27,178 bases of DNA from a virus, in the IMG/VR virus record IMGVR_UViG_3300037882_000583, positions 1 through 27,178 of that record; one strand, 5' to 3'. Below are positions 7,345-14,217 of this stretch, piece after piece. Every line of letters begins with the position of its first letter. Positions within the stretch are counted from its first letter, which is position 1. The notes beneath the pieces were generated by a model that was given only the letters and a program-made list of their open reading frames with translations, was not told the DNA's origin and ran no database searches. The position numbers and the translations under genes are program-made.

Positions 7345-7856
7345 CAGGTACTCGCAGCAACAAGGGCAATGAAATAAGTCGCCGTGTTCCCGGTCGAGCC
7401 GTTGGTGAATTTCAGCTTATCGGTGCTGCCGGCGGCGCAGTCCCAATCAGTTGCATTGCGTTTCGTGGCCAGGAAGATATCGCCAGGCCCAATAGCCCAT
7501 GTATGGGTGGCGGAACCGAACCCGGCAAGGAATGTCGCAGCCGTGCTGTTACCCATGGTGATGTTGTGGCTGTTGCCGGTAGACCCGATAACGCACAGAG
7601 CCTTGATGCCGGCTGGGCTGAAGGTATCTCCGAAAGCGTCTGTCAGGCTGCCGACGATATCCAATTCTTCGCTGCTATTGGCGGAAATGGTTCTGGTATC
7701 GTGGAATAGACGATCACCCTGATCTGCCCCGGTTCCCGTGGTAATGGACCAGGAAAACTTCTTGTCCAACTCATCCTTGGGGATTGAGTTATCCAGGGCG
7801 TCTGTGAGATTGAGAAACAGCCTTGCCCTGATGGAACCAGATAATGCTTGGCTCAT
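7344..7856 (-). CDS. Beta-structured tail protein of unknown function (170 aa)
   Basis: This 170-residue protein is threonine/serine/glycine-rich and all-beta in appearance, with segments FSWSITTGTGADQGDRLFHD, SLTDAFGDTF and NITMGNSTAATFLAGFGSAT. The same architecture (DLFHDTRTL..., SLTDAFG..., FLAPFG...) is seen in many phage contigs as a tail-associated protein near the tip. No enzymatic motif is present. Role inferred from position between the DUF2163-like gene and another tail protein; it could be a tail-tip or side-fibre component. Confidence 0.68.
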   Translation of the reverse strand: MSQALSGSIRARLFLNLTDALDNSIPKDELDKKFSWSITTGTGADQGDRLFHDTRTISANSSEELDIVGSLTDAFGDTFSPAGIKALCVIGSTGNSHNITMGNSTAATFLAGFGSATHTWAIGPGDIFLATKRNATDWDCAAGSTDKLKFTNGSTGNTATYFIALVAAST

Positions 7857-8482
7857 AGTTGCGGTACATCCTGAATTACAAAGGGTTCGCCAGCGATAAG
7901 CCGGCCCGGAGCTTGAGCGAAGTTCCCCATCCCGCGCATCTTGAATATGCCGGTAGGGCTGGAGACCGTCAGGGCCGCATTGTCAGCGGGTGATTTTCGG
8001 AGCGGCGGCCAGATTGTCAGCGTGGCCGGTCCTGTAGACGCGCCGCTGTTGGCATCTTCCGTAACCATGTAAAGGTTGCTTTCCAGCGCAAAATAATCCC
8101 CGCGCCGCATGATATTGGAGATGTTATTGGTCCAGCCGTCAGTAACTAGAGATGTGCTGCCAACAGACTGGCCCGAGCCGTTAACAAGCGGAGAACCGGT
8201 TGCCGTTCCCAATGCGGTTGTTCTCTGCGGATCTCCGAAAGCGAATGTCCCGTAACCGTTCTTCTGCGCCCGGAACCATGCCAGCCATTGTCCGGCCTCG
8301 TTGGTATTGGACTTCATCGGGATCAGGCTGACCTCGAAAACCCAACTGCCGCCACCGTAATCGAATGAGTGAGGAACGCCGGTAAACGGCATCCACTCCG
8401 TGACAACATAATCCTTCGGCATCCAAATGCAGGTTGCCCACCGCGAGGTTGACGGCGGGGCGTATGGGTATGTAATGGCCAT
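7853..8482 (-). CDS. Minor tail protein, distal-tail region (209 aa)
   Basis: This 209-residue protein lies directly after the tape measure gene, where distal-tail or minor tail proteins are encoded. Recognisable features are WVFEVSLIPMKSNTNEAGQW (46-65), FRAQKNGYGTFAFGDPQRTT (69-88), then a GWTNN..., RRGDYFALESNLYMV and ATLTIWPPLR order found in siphophage minor tail proteins. It has no signal or membrane segment. The gene ends in an ATGA overlap with the next. It probably forms part of the ring that ends the tube and anchors the tip; this is inference from position and family pattern. Confidence 0.75.
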   Translation of the reverse strand: MAITYPYAPPSTSRWATCIWMPKDYVVTEWMPFTGVPHSFDYGGGSWVFEVSLIPMKSNTNEAGQWLAWFRAQKNGYGTFAFGDPQRTTALGTATGSPLVNGSGQSVGSTSLVTDGWTNNISNIMRRGDYFALESNLYMVTEDANSGASTGPATLTIWPPLRKSPADNAALTVSSPTGIFKMRGMGNFAQAPGRLIAGEPFVIQDVPQL

Positions 8483-8485
8483 GGC

Positions 8486-10147
8486 TTACCTGAACGCCGG
8501 CAGCGCGCCGCGCTTCTTGGAGTCCGACAAATGGGCCTCGGATGAGCGGACAATCTGTGGCATCGCCCGCGCTATCTGCGCCCGCACGCGGGTCTGGTCC
8601 AGTGTGGAACCCTGGAAGTTGAAGTTGTTCACGATTGTAGAGCCGCCGGACCCTGAGCCATTGGGGAATATGTCGCCGGACTGGCTGGGAACAAACAACT
8701 CTGGGCCATCCTCACCAACCGTATACGGCATCCCGCCCCTGACAGGGCCGCCCGATGCACGTCCTGTGGTTCCTGGGAACGGGTCTGCCGACAATCCGCC
8801 GCCGAATGCCCCGCCAACAAGGCCGATAACGCCCGAGATAATTCCGCCGATACCGCCAGAGCTAGACCCGCTACCGCCGCCAGCCAACCCCATCAGGCCA
8901 TCGGCAATTCCGGCAAGGATGGAATTCAGGTTGTTAAGGAAGATGGTCTTGAAGTCAGTCGTTCCCTGAGCCGCCGCCACAAGGTCATTGGTCAGGCCAG
9001 ATATGGCATCGCCGAAGTACATGGTTTCGTCTGCGGCCTCTTGTGTGAGGCTGCTGAATTTGACAATGCCTGTATTTTTGTTTTCCCAGGAATCGTCATT
9101 CAGGATTTCGCGGATGTCTTTTAGCCAGTCTGGGGTTGCTGTGCTTTTCCCGCCACCGCCACCCGTTCCGCCGCCGCCGCCATCACTGGGCGGTATGATT
9201 GTAGTAATCTTCTCTAAAAGCTGGCGGCGGAATTTAATTTCCTCGTTCAACACTTCAATTCGCGCCATTGCCACCTGCTGCGCCGTGGAGCTTGCGGTCT
9301 GCCCCATCGTACCCTTGCTGCCGGTTGTCATTCGGCCAGTCTCAACTTGCTTTAATAGGGCGGCGCGTTCCTCAACAAGCTCATCAAGTTTCTGTTGCTC
9401 GGAAGCATCAATGAGGCCGAAATTAACAGCAACCTGAATGACCCATTTTGCAGAAGCCTTTTGTAGAAGCTCATAAAGAGTAGACAGGCTATCAACGGCC
9501 TCGTCGGCCTGCTTAACAAAATCATCACGCAACACTATGCCGAGTTCGTTTGCCCGCTTTGCAAACCTATCCAGCCCGTCTGCACCTTCCTCAAACAATG
9601 GAATCAACTTGTTTGCGCTCCGGCCTAGAATTGTCGCCATATCAGAAACGAATTTGCCCTTATCAGCCGCGTTCTGATACGCCTCTGCAATATCTCTAAA
9701 TACTGCCTCGTTACCTCTTGCCTTGCCCTCGTTATCAACAAAAGCAACGCCCATGCGATTAAATGCCTCAACGGCAGATTTGCTGCCGTTTGCTGCGTCA
9801 CCAATACTCCGCGATAACTTTCCAAACGCGGATTCTAGTTGGCCATCTTCAACGCCACTTTGTTTGGCAGCATATTGAAGTTCCTGAAAGGCAGACGCAC
9901 TAAGGCCAAGCTGCTTTGCCATCTCGCCTATACCGGCAGCGGCCTTTAACGCCCCGCTGCCAAAAGAAATGATCTGCTGAACGCCAATAGCAACGCCAAG
10001 TGTACCGGCAATGTTACGCAATCCCCTAAATGCGCCCTGCACATTCTTGGCAAACTTCTGTGTCTCTTGCGTAGCCTTGCCCAGGTCATTACGCAGAGAG
10101 GCAACATTCGCGTGGAGGTCGATTGTCAGGTCCGCGATGGTCGGCAT
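8486..10147 (-). CDS. Tail tape measure protein
   Basis: This 553-residue protein sets tail length and is ejected with the DNA. Its N-terminal third is long-helical and coiled-coil-like (DLHANVASLRNDLGKATQET and following), then a region with GLSASAFQELQYAAKQSG-type helices, seen in many tape measures. A Gly-rich linker lies at residues about 325-340. The last third contains hydrophobic Gly-rich stretches (GGIISGVIGLVGGAFGGG), which could be membrane-active. It then has the conserved tail segment RASGGPVRGGMPYTVGEDGPELF, which is split here by my wording only, and a C-terminal INNFNF-like strand. It follows the GT frameshift product by 4 nt. Length predicts a tail near 80 nm (inference). Confidence 0.92.
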   Translation of the reverse strand: MPTIADLTIDLHANVASLRNDLGKATQETQKFAKNVQGAFRGLRNIAGTLGVAIGVQQIISFGSGALKAAAGIGEMAKQLGLSASAFQELQYAAKQSGVEDGQLESAFGKLSRSIGDAANGSKSAVEAFNRMGVAFVDNEGKARGNEAVFRDIAEAYQNAADKGKFVSDMATILGRSANKLIPLFEEGADGLDRFAKRANELGIVLRDDFVKQADEAVDSLSTLYELLQKASAKWVIQVAVNFGLIDASEQQKLDELVEERAALLKQVETGRMTTGSKGTMGQTASSTAQQVAMARIEVLNEEIKFRRQLLEKITTIIPPSDGGGGGTGGGGGKSTATPDWLKDIREILNDDSWENKNTGIVKFSSLTQEAADETMYFGDAISGLTNDLVAAAQGTTDFKTIFLNNLNSILAGIADGLMGLAGGGSGSSSGGIGGIISGVIGLVGGAFGGGLSADPFPGTTGRASGGPVRGGMPYTVGEDGPELFVPSQSGDIFPNGSGSGGSTIVNNFNFQGSTLDQTRVRAQIARAMPQIVRSSEAHLSDSKKRGALPAFR

Positions 10148-10151
10148 TCAA

Positions 10152-10717
10152 TCAACCCCTTTGTCTGATCTTCCTTGAACTGGCCTTTGCGCTACGTCTC
10201 ATGCCGTCGCGTTGCCGCTCCTCGTTCCTTATGGAATCGAAGGCAACCCACTCGACAAGTTCCGCAGATGTTAACCGGCGGCTCAACTCTGCTACCGTCA
10301 TGCCCAGCCGTTCAGCTAAGACAAAACGGTAACGGCGGGCTGGCCGCCCCTTCAGTTTTTTATTGTGTCCTCAACCGACTTAGCGCCCAGCTTGTTCAGC
10401 TTGAACGCTGCATCCGCCAGACGGTTTAGAACCACCTGGCTCTTCTTTCCCAGCGCCTCCACTTCCGCCTCGGTGAACAGCAGGTTCCCCGACTCGTCGC
10501 AGAGTGTGAACGCCACGAGCCTTGCACGGGCGTTCTGCATCGCAGAGCCGATCTTGTCGATCCCGGCAGCGGCACCGCTCGCAATTTCCCATGCGTCCCG
10601 TTCCCCGGATGTCATCATGCGTAGCAGGGCGACTTTCCCGGCACCCCATTCCGGCACCTTGACCTCCACTTTCGGGAGATCATCGGCGGCAAGGATTTCC
10701 TCCTTGGTTATTCCCAT
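10152..10717 (-). CDS. Tail assembly chaperone GT, -1 frameshift product
   Basis: A -1 shift at 10355-10361 joins the G frame to a 67-codon downstream frame that has no start of its own and ends at TGA (10154-10152), 4 nt before the tape measure start. The fused protein would be 188 residues. The added part reads LKGRPARRYRFVLAERLG, then MTVAELSRRLTSAELVEWVA, then a basic tail. The LGMTVAELSRRLTSAELVEW pattern is that of T-domains, which bind the tail tube. This frame fills what would otherwise be a 200-nt gap. The site and the domain agree well, but frameshift efficiency cannot be judged. Confidence 0.88.
10334..10361 (-). promoter_or_regulatory. Programmed -1 ribosomal frameshift signal (A AAA AAC plus hairpin)
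   Basis: On the minus strand the zero-frame codons ATA AAA AAC TGA contain the classic slippery heptamer A AAA AAC at 10361-10355, directly before the stop. After 6 nt, GGCGG (10348-10344), loop CCAGC and CCGCC (10338-10334) form a five-pair GC hairpin at the spacing expected for a stimulatory element. Confidence 0.88.
10352..10717 (-). CDS. Tail assembly chaperone, short (G-type) product
   Basis: This 121-residue acidic/helical protein precedes the tape measure and follows the tail-tube gene, the fixed position of tail chaperone G. It starts MGITKEEILAADDLPKVEVK and contains LRMMTSGERDAWE, typical of G-like proteins of HK97-type tails. It ends IKN followed by TGA. A slippery heptamer overlaps the last codons, so some ribosomes should make the longer GT form. 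G and GT together hold the tape measure and recruit tube subunits. Start overlaps the tube gene stop in TAATG. Confidence 0.85.
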   Translation of the reverse strand: MGITKEEILAADDLPKVEVKVPEWGAGKVALLRMMTSGERDAWEIASGAAAGIDKIGSAMQNARARLVAFTLCDESGNLLFTEAEVEALGKKSQVVLNRLADAAFKLNKLGAKSVEDTIKN

Positions 10718-11133
10718 TATGTAGTGCCTCGCGCCAGGGCAGAGCCGTCACCGGAACGCAGCGTCACTTGGCTCATTGCCATTTCGCCAACGCTGTTGCC
10801 GAGGATGGGATAGGACTCAATCACGAAGTTGCCTGTGTATTCAGGGTTCGTTGTCGAAACCGTCGTGTTAACGGCCCGGAACTTGCAGGCAAACGCAGCC
10901 GCGCCAACAAGCGGCTGGATCGTCGCATCCACTTTCGCAGAGGCAAAATCCTGGTAGAAGTTCACCGAAGCGGACTTGACCAGCAGACCTGGAAGATGGC
11001 TGTGGGTCGTATCGCCCATCGCCGAATTGTCTTGCATGTCGGCATCGTAATTGAGCGTCAAACTCTCAACGTGGTCCGATAGGTCTACGGCGTTAATCAT
11101 GACATAGGCGTTTTTCAGAACGAAATCAGCCAT
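10717..11133 (-). CDS. Major tail tube protein
   Basis: This 138-residue protein is the probable tube subunit. It has the tail-tube outline: MADFVLKNAYVMINAVDLSD at the start, DADMQDNSAMGDTTHSHLPG (30-49), then GEMAMSQVTLRSGDG near the end. The ATG at 11133 has AGGAGG 8 nt upstream, the strongest ribosome site of the tail genes, fitting the high copy number of a tube protein. It ends 1 nt into the chaperone start. A longer paralogue lies immediately upstream in transcription, so one of the two may be a minor or alternative tube protein. Confidence 0.82.
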   Translation of the reverse strand: MADFVLKNAYVMINAVDLSDHVESLTLNYDADMQDNSAMGDTTHSHLPGLLVKSASVNFYQDFASAKVDATIQPLVGAAAFACKFRAVNTTVSTTNPEYTGNFVIESYPILGNSVGEMAMSQVTLRSGDGSALARGTT

Positions 11134-11145
11134 TGCGGGTTCCTC

Positions 11146-11868
11146 CTACTGAATTCCGAAAACAACTGCATAAAGAAATGACGGGCCAGCAGACCCGCCG
11201 ATGGTGTGACTGACCCGCCAAATGGTGTCGGTGACGGGGCCGGCGGCGCTCACAAACTCAGCCCCGATTGCGTTCTTTTGTGCGAATGTCAGGCGGGTGG
11301 TGGGAGAACTGAAGCCCGCCGTATCGCTTTGGATAATCACATCCAGCGTCGGGGATGTTCCCGTCACCGCAAGCACATGCAATGCGCCGTATATGCGCTG
11401 GCTGGATGATGCCGCCCCGACTGTGAATTGCGAGCCGTTGCCGCTGGTGCTGCGGAGTTCGTTATTCAGAACAGTCCCGCGTATCAGGCCGTAACCATCC
11501 GCGCCCCTCGCAGCCGCGCTGAACGGCGCAACCTCGCCGATGGAGCCGAGCATTTGGTATTCGGCCTGCACAGCCTGGAAGAAATACGCAACGGAACCCT
11601 CAGTGGAACCGGACGCCAGAACACTGGCGGGCCACGCTGCCGCACCGGCATTGGCAAACAGTCCGGGGTCTATATCGGTTCCGTCCCAATACCCAGACAC
11701 GCCAAGCGATGCGACCTTAAGGCCAGCGAGGTAAGATCTGGCATCATCCCCGAGGGCGGAGTTTTCCGGCACGTCCGCGCCATAATCCAGAGCAACCTCG
11801 CTGATTCGCCCGGACATATCATAGCCGCCGATCAGCACTCGTTGATTTTTGACGATAAAATCGGCCAT
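11146..11868 (-). CDS. Second tail tube-like protein with extra C-terminal domain
   Basis: This 240-residue protein is a paralogue of the 138-residue tube protein in the next gene. The first about 135 residues align along their length: MADFIVKNQRVLIGGYDMSG, then DYGADVPENSALGDDARSYL-like, and GLIRGTVL where the shorter protein ends ALARGT. The remaining about 105 residues form a beta-rich, serine/glycine-rich domain (GSQFTVGAASSSQRIYGALH and on) that the paralogue lacks. It may be a tube protein with a surface domain or a tube-terminal variant. Gene order (tube-like pair, then chaperone) fits a duplication followed by domain gain. Which of the two is the main tube subunit cannot be decided from sequence. 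Confidence 0.75.
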   Translation of the reverse strand: MADFIVKNQRVLIGGYDMSGRISEVALDYGADVPENSALGDDARSYLAGLKVASLGVSGYWDGTDIDPGLFANAGAAAWPASVLASGSTEGSVAYFFQAVQAEYQMLGSIGEVAPFSAAARGADGYGLIRGTVLNNELRSTSGNGSQFTVGAASSSQRIYGALHVLAVTGTSPTLDVIIQSDTAGFSSPTTRLTFAQKNAIGAEFVSAAGPVTDTIWRVSHTIGGSAGPSFLYAVVFGIQ

Positions 11869-11874
11869 GCCCGG

Positions 11875-12264
11875 CTATTCCCTGTGATTGATTTCAAAAT
11901 CCATGACGACTTGCTTGACCTCGATATTGTCGTCAGTCAGTTCCAGCGAGTTCAGCATGAAGATTTCCTCGATGGTGACGCCCGCCGAAGTCCCCCGGAA
12001 CCGCTGCAATGCAAGCCTAACCTGCACAGCCACTGCCCTTGCAGATGACCATGACGATGCAAACACACTGACCTGATACCGTGGCCGTACCATTCCGGTG
12101 TCTACGCCCATTGCGCTGATCCGCTCGGCGCTGACTTCTCGATAAACAACGAAGGGGAGTGTCGCGGATTGCGCGGCATTCACCGGATATATGCGATGAG
12201 ATGTAAGTGCAGTCAGTCCAGCCGCCCCGTCCAGCAGGGCGAATATGGCCTCGGCTATTGCCAT
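11875..12264 (-). CDS. Tail terminator/completion protein, DUF3168-like
   Basis: This 129-residue protein matches the DUF3168 (gp17-like) tail completion family: short helix AEAIFALLDGAAGLTALTSH, RIYPVNAAQSATLPFVVYR (the family's IYPxxapQgaxlPyvvy), then YQVSVFASSWSSARAVAVQV and a C-terminal VMDFEINH strand. It would cap the tail tube and join it to the head. It lies 6 nt before the tube-like gene and 1 nt after the 86-residue protein gene, in the expected neck-to-tail position. Confidence 0.87.
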   Translation of the reverse strand: MAIAEAIFALLDGAAGLTALTSHRIYPVNAAQSATLPFVVYREVSAERISAMGVDTGMVRPRYQVSVFASSWSSARAVAVQVRLALQRFRGTSAGVTIEEIFMLNSLELTDDNIEVKQVVMDFEINHRE

Positions 12265-12265
12265 G

Positions 12266-12526
12266 CTAATTGCTCAGGCGTGCGGATATTGCTAGGCCAA
12301 GCGCGCAAACCTCCAGCATGGCCTCGCGCTGTTCGCTATCTTCCGACGCTGCGTAGACTGCGCGCACCGTGTCTGTATACATCTTGATTAGCTCTTTCGT
12401 CGGCAGGCTCGACAACGCCGATGACCTATCGACAACAGACTGGAGTGCTAGTTGCTGGTCGTTCGGCAGCGCGGCCATGGCCCGTTGCAATGGGCTGGGC
12501 TTGCCGTTCATGAACCGTCCTAGCAT
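12266..12526 (-). CDS. Hypothetical helical protein between neck genes (86 aa)
   Basis: This 86-residue, mostly helical protein is not recognised. It begins MLGRFMNGKPSPLQRAMAAL and continues with two predicted long helices. No zinc, signal or membrane motif is present. It sits between the HK97 gp10-like gene (TAATG coupling) and the DUF3168 gene, where most siphophages have no extra gene. A neck accessory or assembly role is possible but unsupported. Confidence 0.6.
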   Translation of the reverse strand: MLGRFMNGKPSPLQRAMAALPNDQQLALQSVVDRSSALSSLPTKELIKMYTDTVRAVYAASEDSEQREAMLEVCALGLAISARLSN

Positions 12527-12984
12527 TAACGCTTCCTCCGTCTGGCAAGCCGCTTAATGATGTTGTTAATCTGCGGGCCTAACCGCGTGGCGATGCGCTT
12601 GCTGGCTTCCGTGGCCTTGCTATCCAAGGCCGGTCTAAGGAACGGGCGCGCCGTTATAAACCGCGTGCCGAACTCAATGAATGAGCCGTAGAACGCATCC
12701 TTGGACCAGCCGACACTAACAGTCATGTCGCCTTCGCGCGGGCGTGCGCGCATACGCTTCATGATGCTGGCCTTCAGGAACCCGGCCTTTCGCAGCTTGC
12801 GCTTGGACATTTTCTTCAGCGAGGATTCCGCCCTGATTGGGGCGAGACGCTGGGCTTCCTTGCGGATTACCTCTGCGCCATCAAGCATCGCCCCGCGTAG
12901 TGCTTTGCGGGCAATCTCCACCGGCAACTGCTTGAATACTTCCTTGACCTCGGCTAACCCTTGAATCTTGCCGAGTTCAATCAT
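12526..12984 (-). CDS. HK97 gp10-like neck protein
   Basis: This 152-residue protein matches the HK97 gp10 family of head-tail joining/tail completion proteins. Features are the helix LAEVKEVFKQLPVEIARKAL, a basic central part with KRKLRKAGFLKASI, then GWSKDAFYGSFIEFGTRFIT (the family's Y...fvEfGT segment) and ARPFLRPAL. The start was placed at the ATG 12984-12982 because the in-frame TTG at 12987 is weaker; the ATG shares a base with the head closure stop (TGATG). The C-terminus is strongly basic (ARRRKR). Confidence 0.87.
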   Translation of the reverse strand: MIELGKIQGLAEVKEVFKQLPVEIARKALRGAMLDGAEVIRKEAQRLAPIRAESSLKKMSKRKLRKAGFLKASIMKRMRARPREGDMTVSVGWSKDAFYGSFIEFGTRFITARPFLRPALDSKATEASKRIATRLGPQINNIIKRLARRRKR

Positions 12985-13340
12985 CAATCCCCGCCCGAGT
13001 TAACGCTGGTATCTCGATGAACCGTGCAGCGCAGCGTCAATCCCGCTCGCCTGCCGTTCTCGACAATCTCAAAGATATCGTACACATCCGACTCGTACAG
13101 GATGCGATAGTCCTTCTGGTTCAGGCCGGAGATGTAACGGATGACAAACACGCGGTCGATTTGCGCCGCACGCTGGTCAGATTGGAAAACCTCTTTTCCC
13201 GTCTGTTCCCGAACTTCCGCCCATACCGTCGATGATGTCGCCCATGTCGCGGTAACTTCACCAGCCGCGTCCCTGGCCCATGTCGCAACCTGTATGACTA
13301 TCCGGCGGTCCTTCTTGCCGGCATTTGAACTGCCCAGCAT
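12984..13340 (-). CDS. Head closure / head-tail adaptor protein (SPP1 gp16-like)
   Basis: This 118-residue protein is of the Phage_H_T_join type. It has RRIVIQVATWARDAAGEVTA (an early beta hairpin), WAEVREQTGKEVFQSDQRAA, then RVFVIRYISGLNQKDYRILY and DIFEIVENGRRAGLTLRCT, the family order. It would stop DNA leakage and join connector to tail. It is coupled to both neighbours by TGATG overlaps. Confidence 0.87.
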   Translation of the reverse strand: MLGSSNAGKKDRRIVIQVATWARDAAGEVTATWATSSTVWAEVREQTGKEVFQSDQRAAQIDRVFVIRYISGLNQKDYRILYESDVYDIFEIVENGRRAGLTLRCTVHRDTSVNSGGD

Positions 13341-13918
13341 CAGAAACCAACATTGGCAAACGGGGCCAGCAGGGCGTCAGCGGCAAGCGGAACCTTCCCC
13401 ATGGTCAATTCACTAACTTCCTCGCGGTGTTCATACCAGTGGCCGATCAGCAGCAGCATGGCCTGGATAATCGGGCGTATCTCGCCGATGGTGCTGGCGG
13501 TGTATCCGGCAACAAACCGCACCTGTACCGCAGAGAGCTTCTGCGATTGCAGTAGCGGCCATGTCTGGTTTTCAGCCAATGCAATACGTCCAGGGCGGGC
13601 CGAGGAATCAACCTGATAGATGCTCGCGGAAAGTGTCTGCAGCGTTCCGTCAGTGTCGTAATACTTGATGTGCGTTACGCTCTGCAGCGGCGGGCGCGGA
13701 ACCTGAACATCGCGGGACGGGAACTCATCCAGGAACCAGTCCCAGGTCTGCGTAAACAACGCCAGCCCGCAGCGACGCTCGACATATTGCCTAGCGGCGG
13801 TAATCAGCGCCTCGATCAGCGCGTCCTCTGTTTCGCCATCAACCCTCAGATGGTCCTTTGCCTCCTGCAGCGTGATAGGCTCGAAGGCCGGGGCAGTTAC
13901 CAGCGTTATGTTAATCAT
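13340..13918 (-). CDS. Head-tail connector protein (gp6 / phiE125 gp8-like)
   Basis: This 192-residue protein forms the adaptor ring under the portal. Recognised segments are PITLQEAKDHLRVDGETEDA (15-34), LIEALITAARQYVERRCGLA, the TQTWDWFLDEFP strand, then a beta region ending ALAENQTWPLL, and helices IIQAMLLLIGHWYEHREEV. This order is characteristic of the gp6-like family. It overlaps the upstream gene in ATGA. The last residues (LLAPFANVGF) match the conserved C-terminus seen in relatives. Confidence 0.9.
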   Translation of the reverse strand: MINITLVTAPAFEPITLQEAKDHLRVDGETEDALIEALITAARQYVERRCGLALFTQTWDWFLDEFPSRDVQVPRPPLQSVTHIKYYDTDGTLQTLSASIYQVDSSARPGRIALAENQTWPLLQSQKLSAVQVRFVAGYTASTIGEIRPIIQAMLLLIGHWYEHREEVSELTMGKVPLAADALLAPFANVGF

Positions 13919-14217
13919 GCCGACACGCCTTTCGCCCTCGCCCAGAATTCAATCTTTTCCCCCACAGCTACGGCACCAGTCCCAACCCATCGCTCGACAT
14001 GCCTTCCGGCTTTGGTGATGGCGAAGTCGTAATGATAGTTCCCGGTGCTGTCCTTCGTAATGTCTGATGGCGTCGGATAGTTCTTTGTCACTTCCGTTCC
14101 GTCCGGCTCACGAATGACAAGCACAACAGCCGTTGGGTCAGTAGCAGCGCCGGCAATGTTTGTGAACGCACAGGAACAGCGTTTCAGGTCTCCGACATCA
14201 TAGGCCGTGGTGGTCAT
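13915..14217 (-). CDS. Ig-like beta-sandwich structural protein (100 aa)
   Basis: This 100-residue protein looks like a single immunoglobulin-like or head-associated beta-sandwich: YDVGDLKRCSCAFTNIAG, then AVVLVIREPDGTEVTKNY and DSTGNYHYDFAITKAGRHVE ending in WVGTGAVAVGEKIEFWARAK. Proteins of this shape occur next to connector genes in many siphophages. It lies between the 1040-residue repeat protein and the connector gene, coupled to both by ATGA. It might attach a head or neck fibre; that is inference. Confidence 0.72.
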   Translation of the reverse strand: MTTTAYDVGDLKRCSCAFTNIAGAATDPTAVVLVIREPDGTEVTKNYPTPSDITKDSTGNYHYDFAITKAGRHVERWVGTGAVAVGEKIEFWARAKGVSA

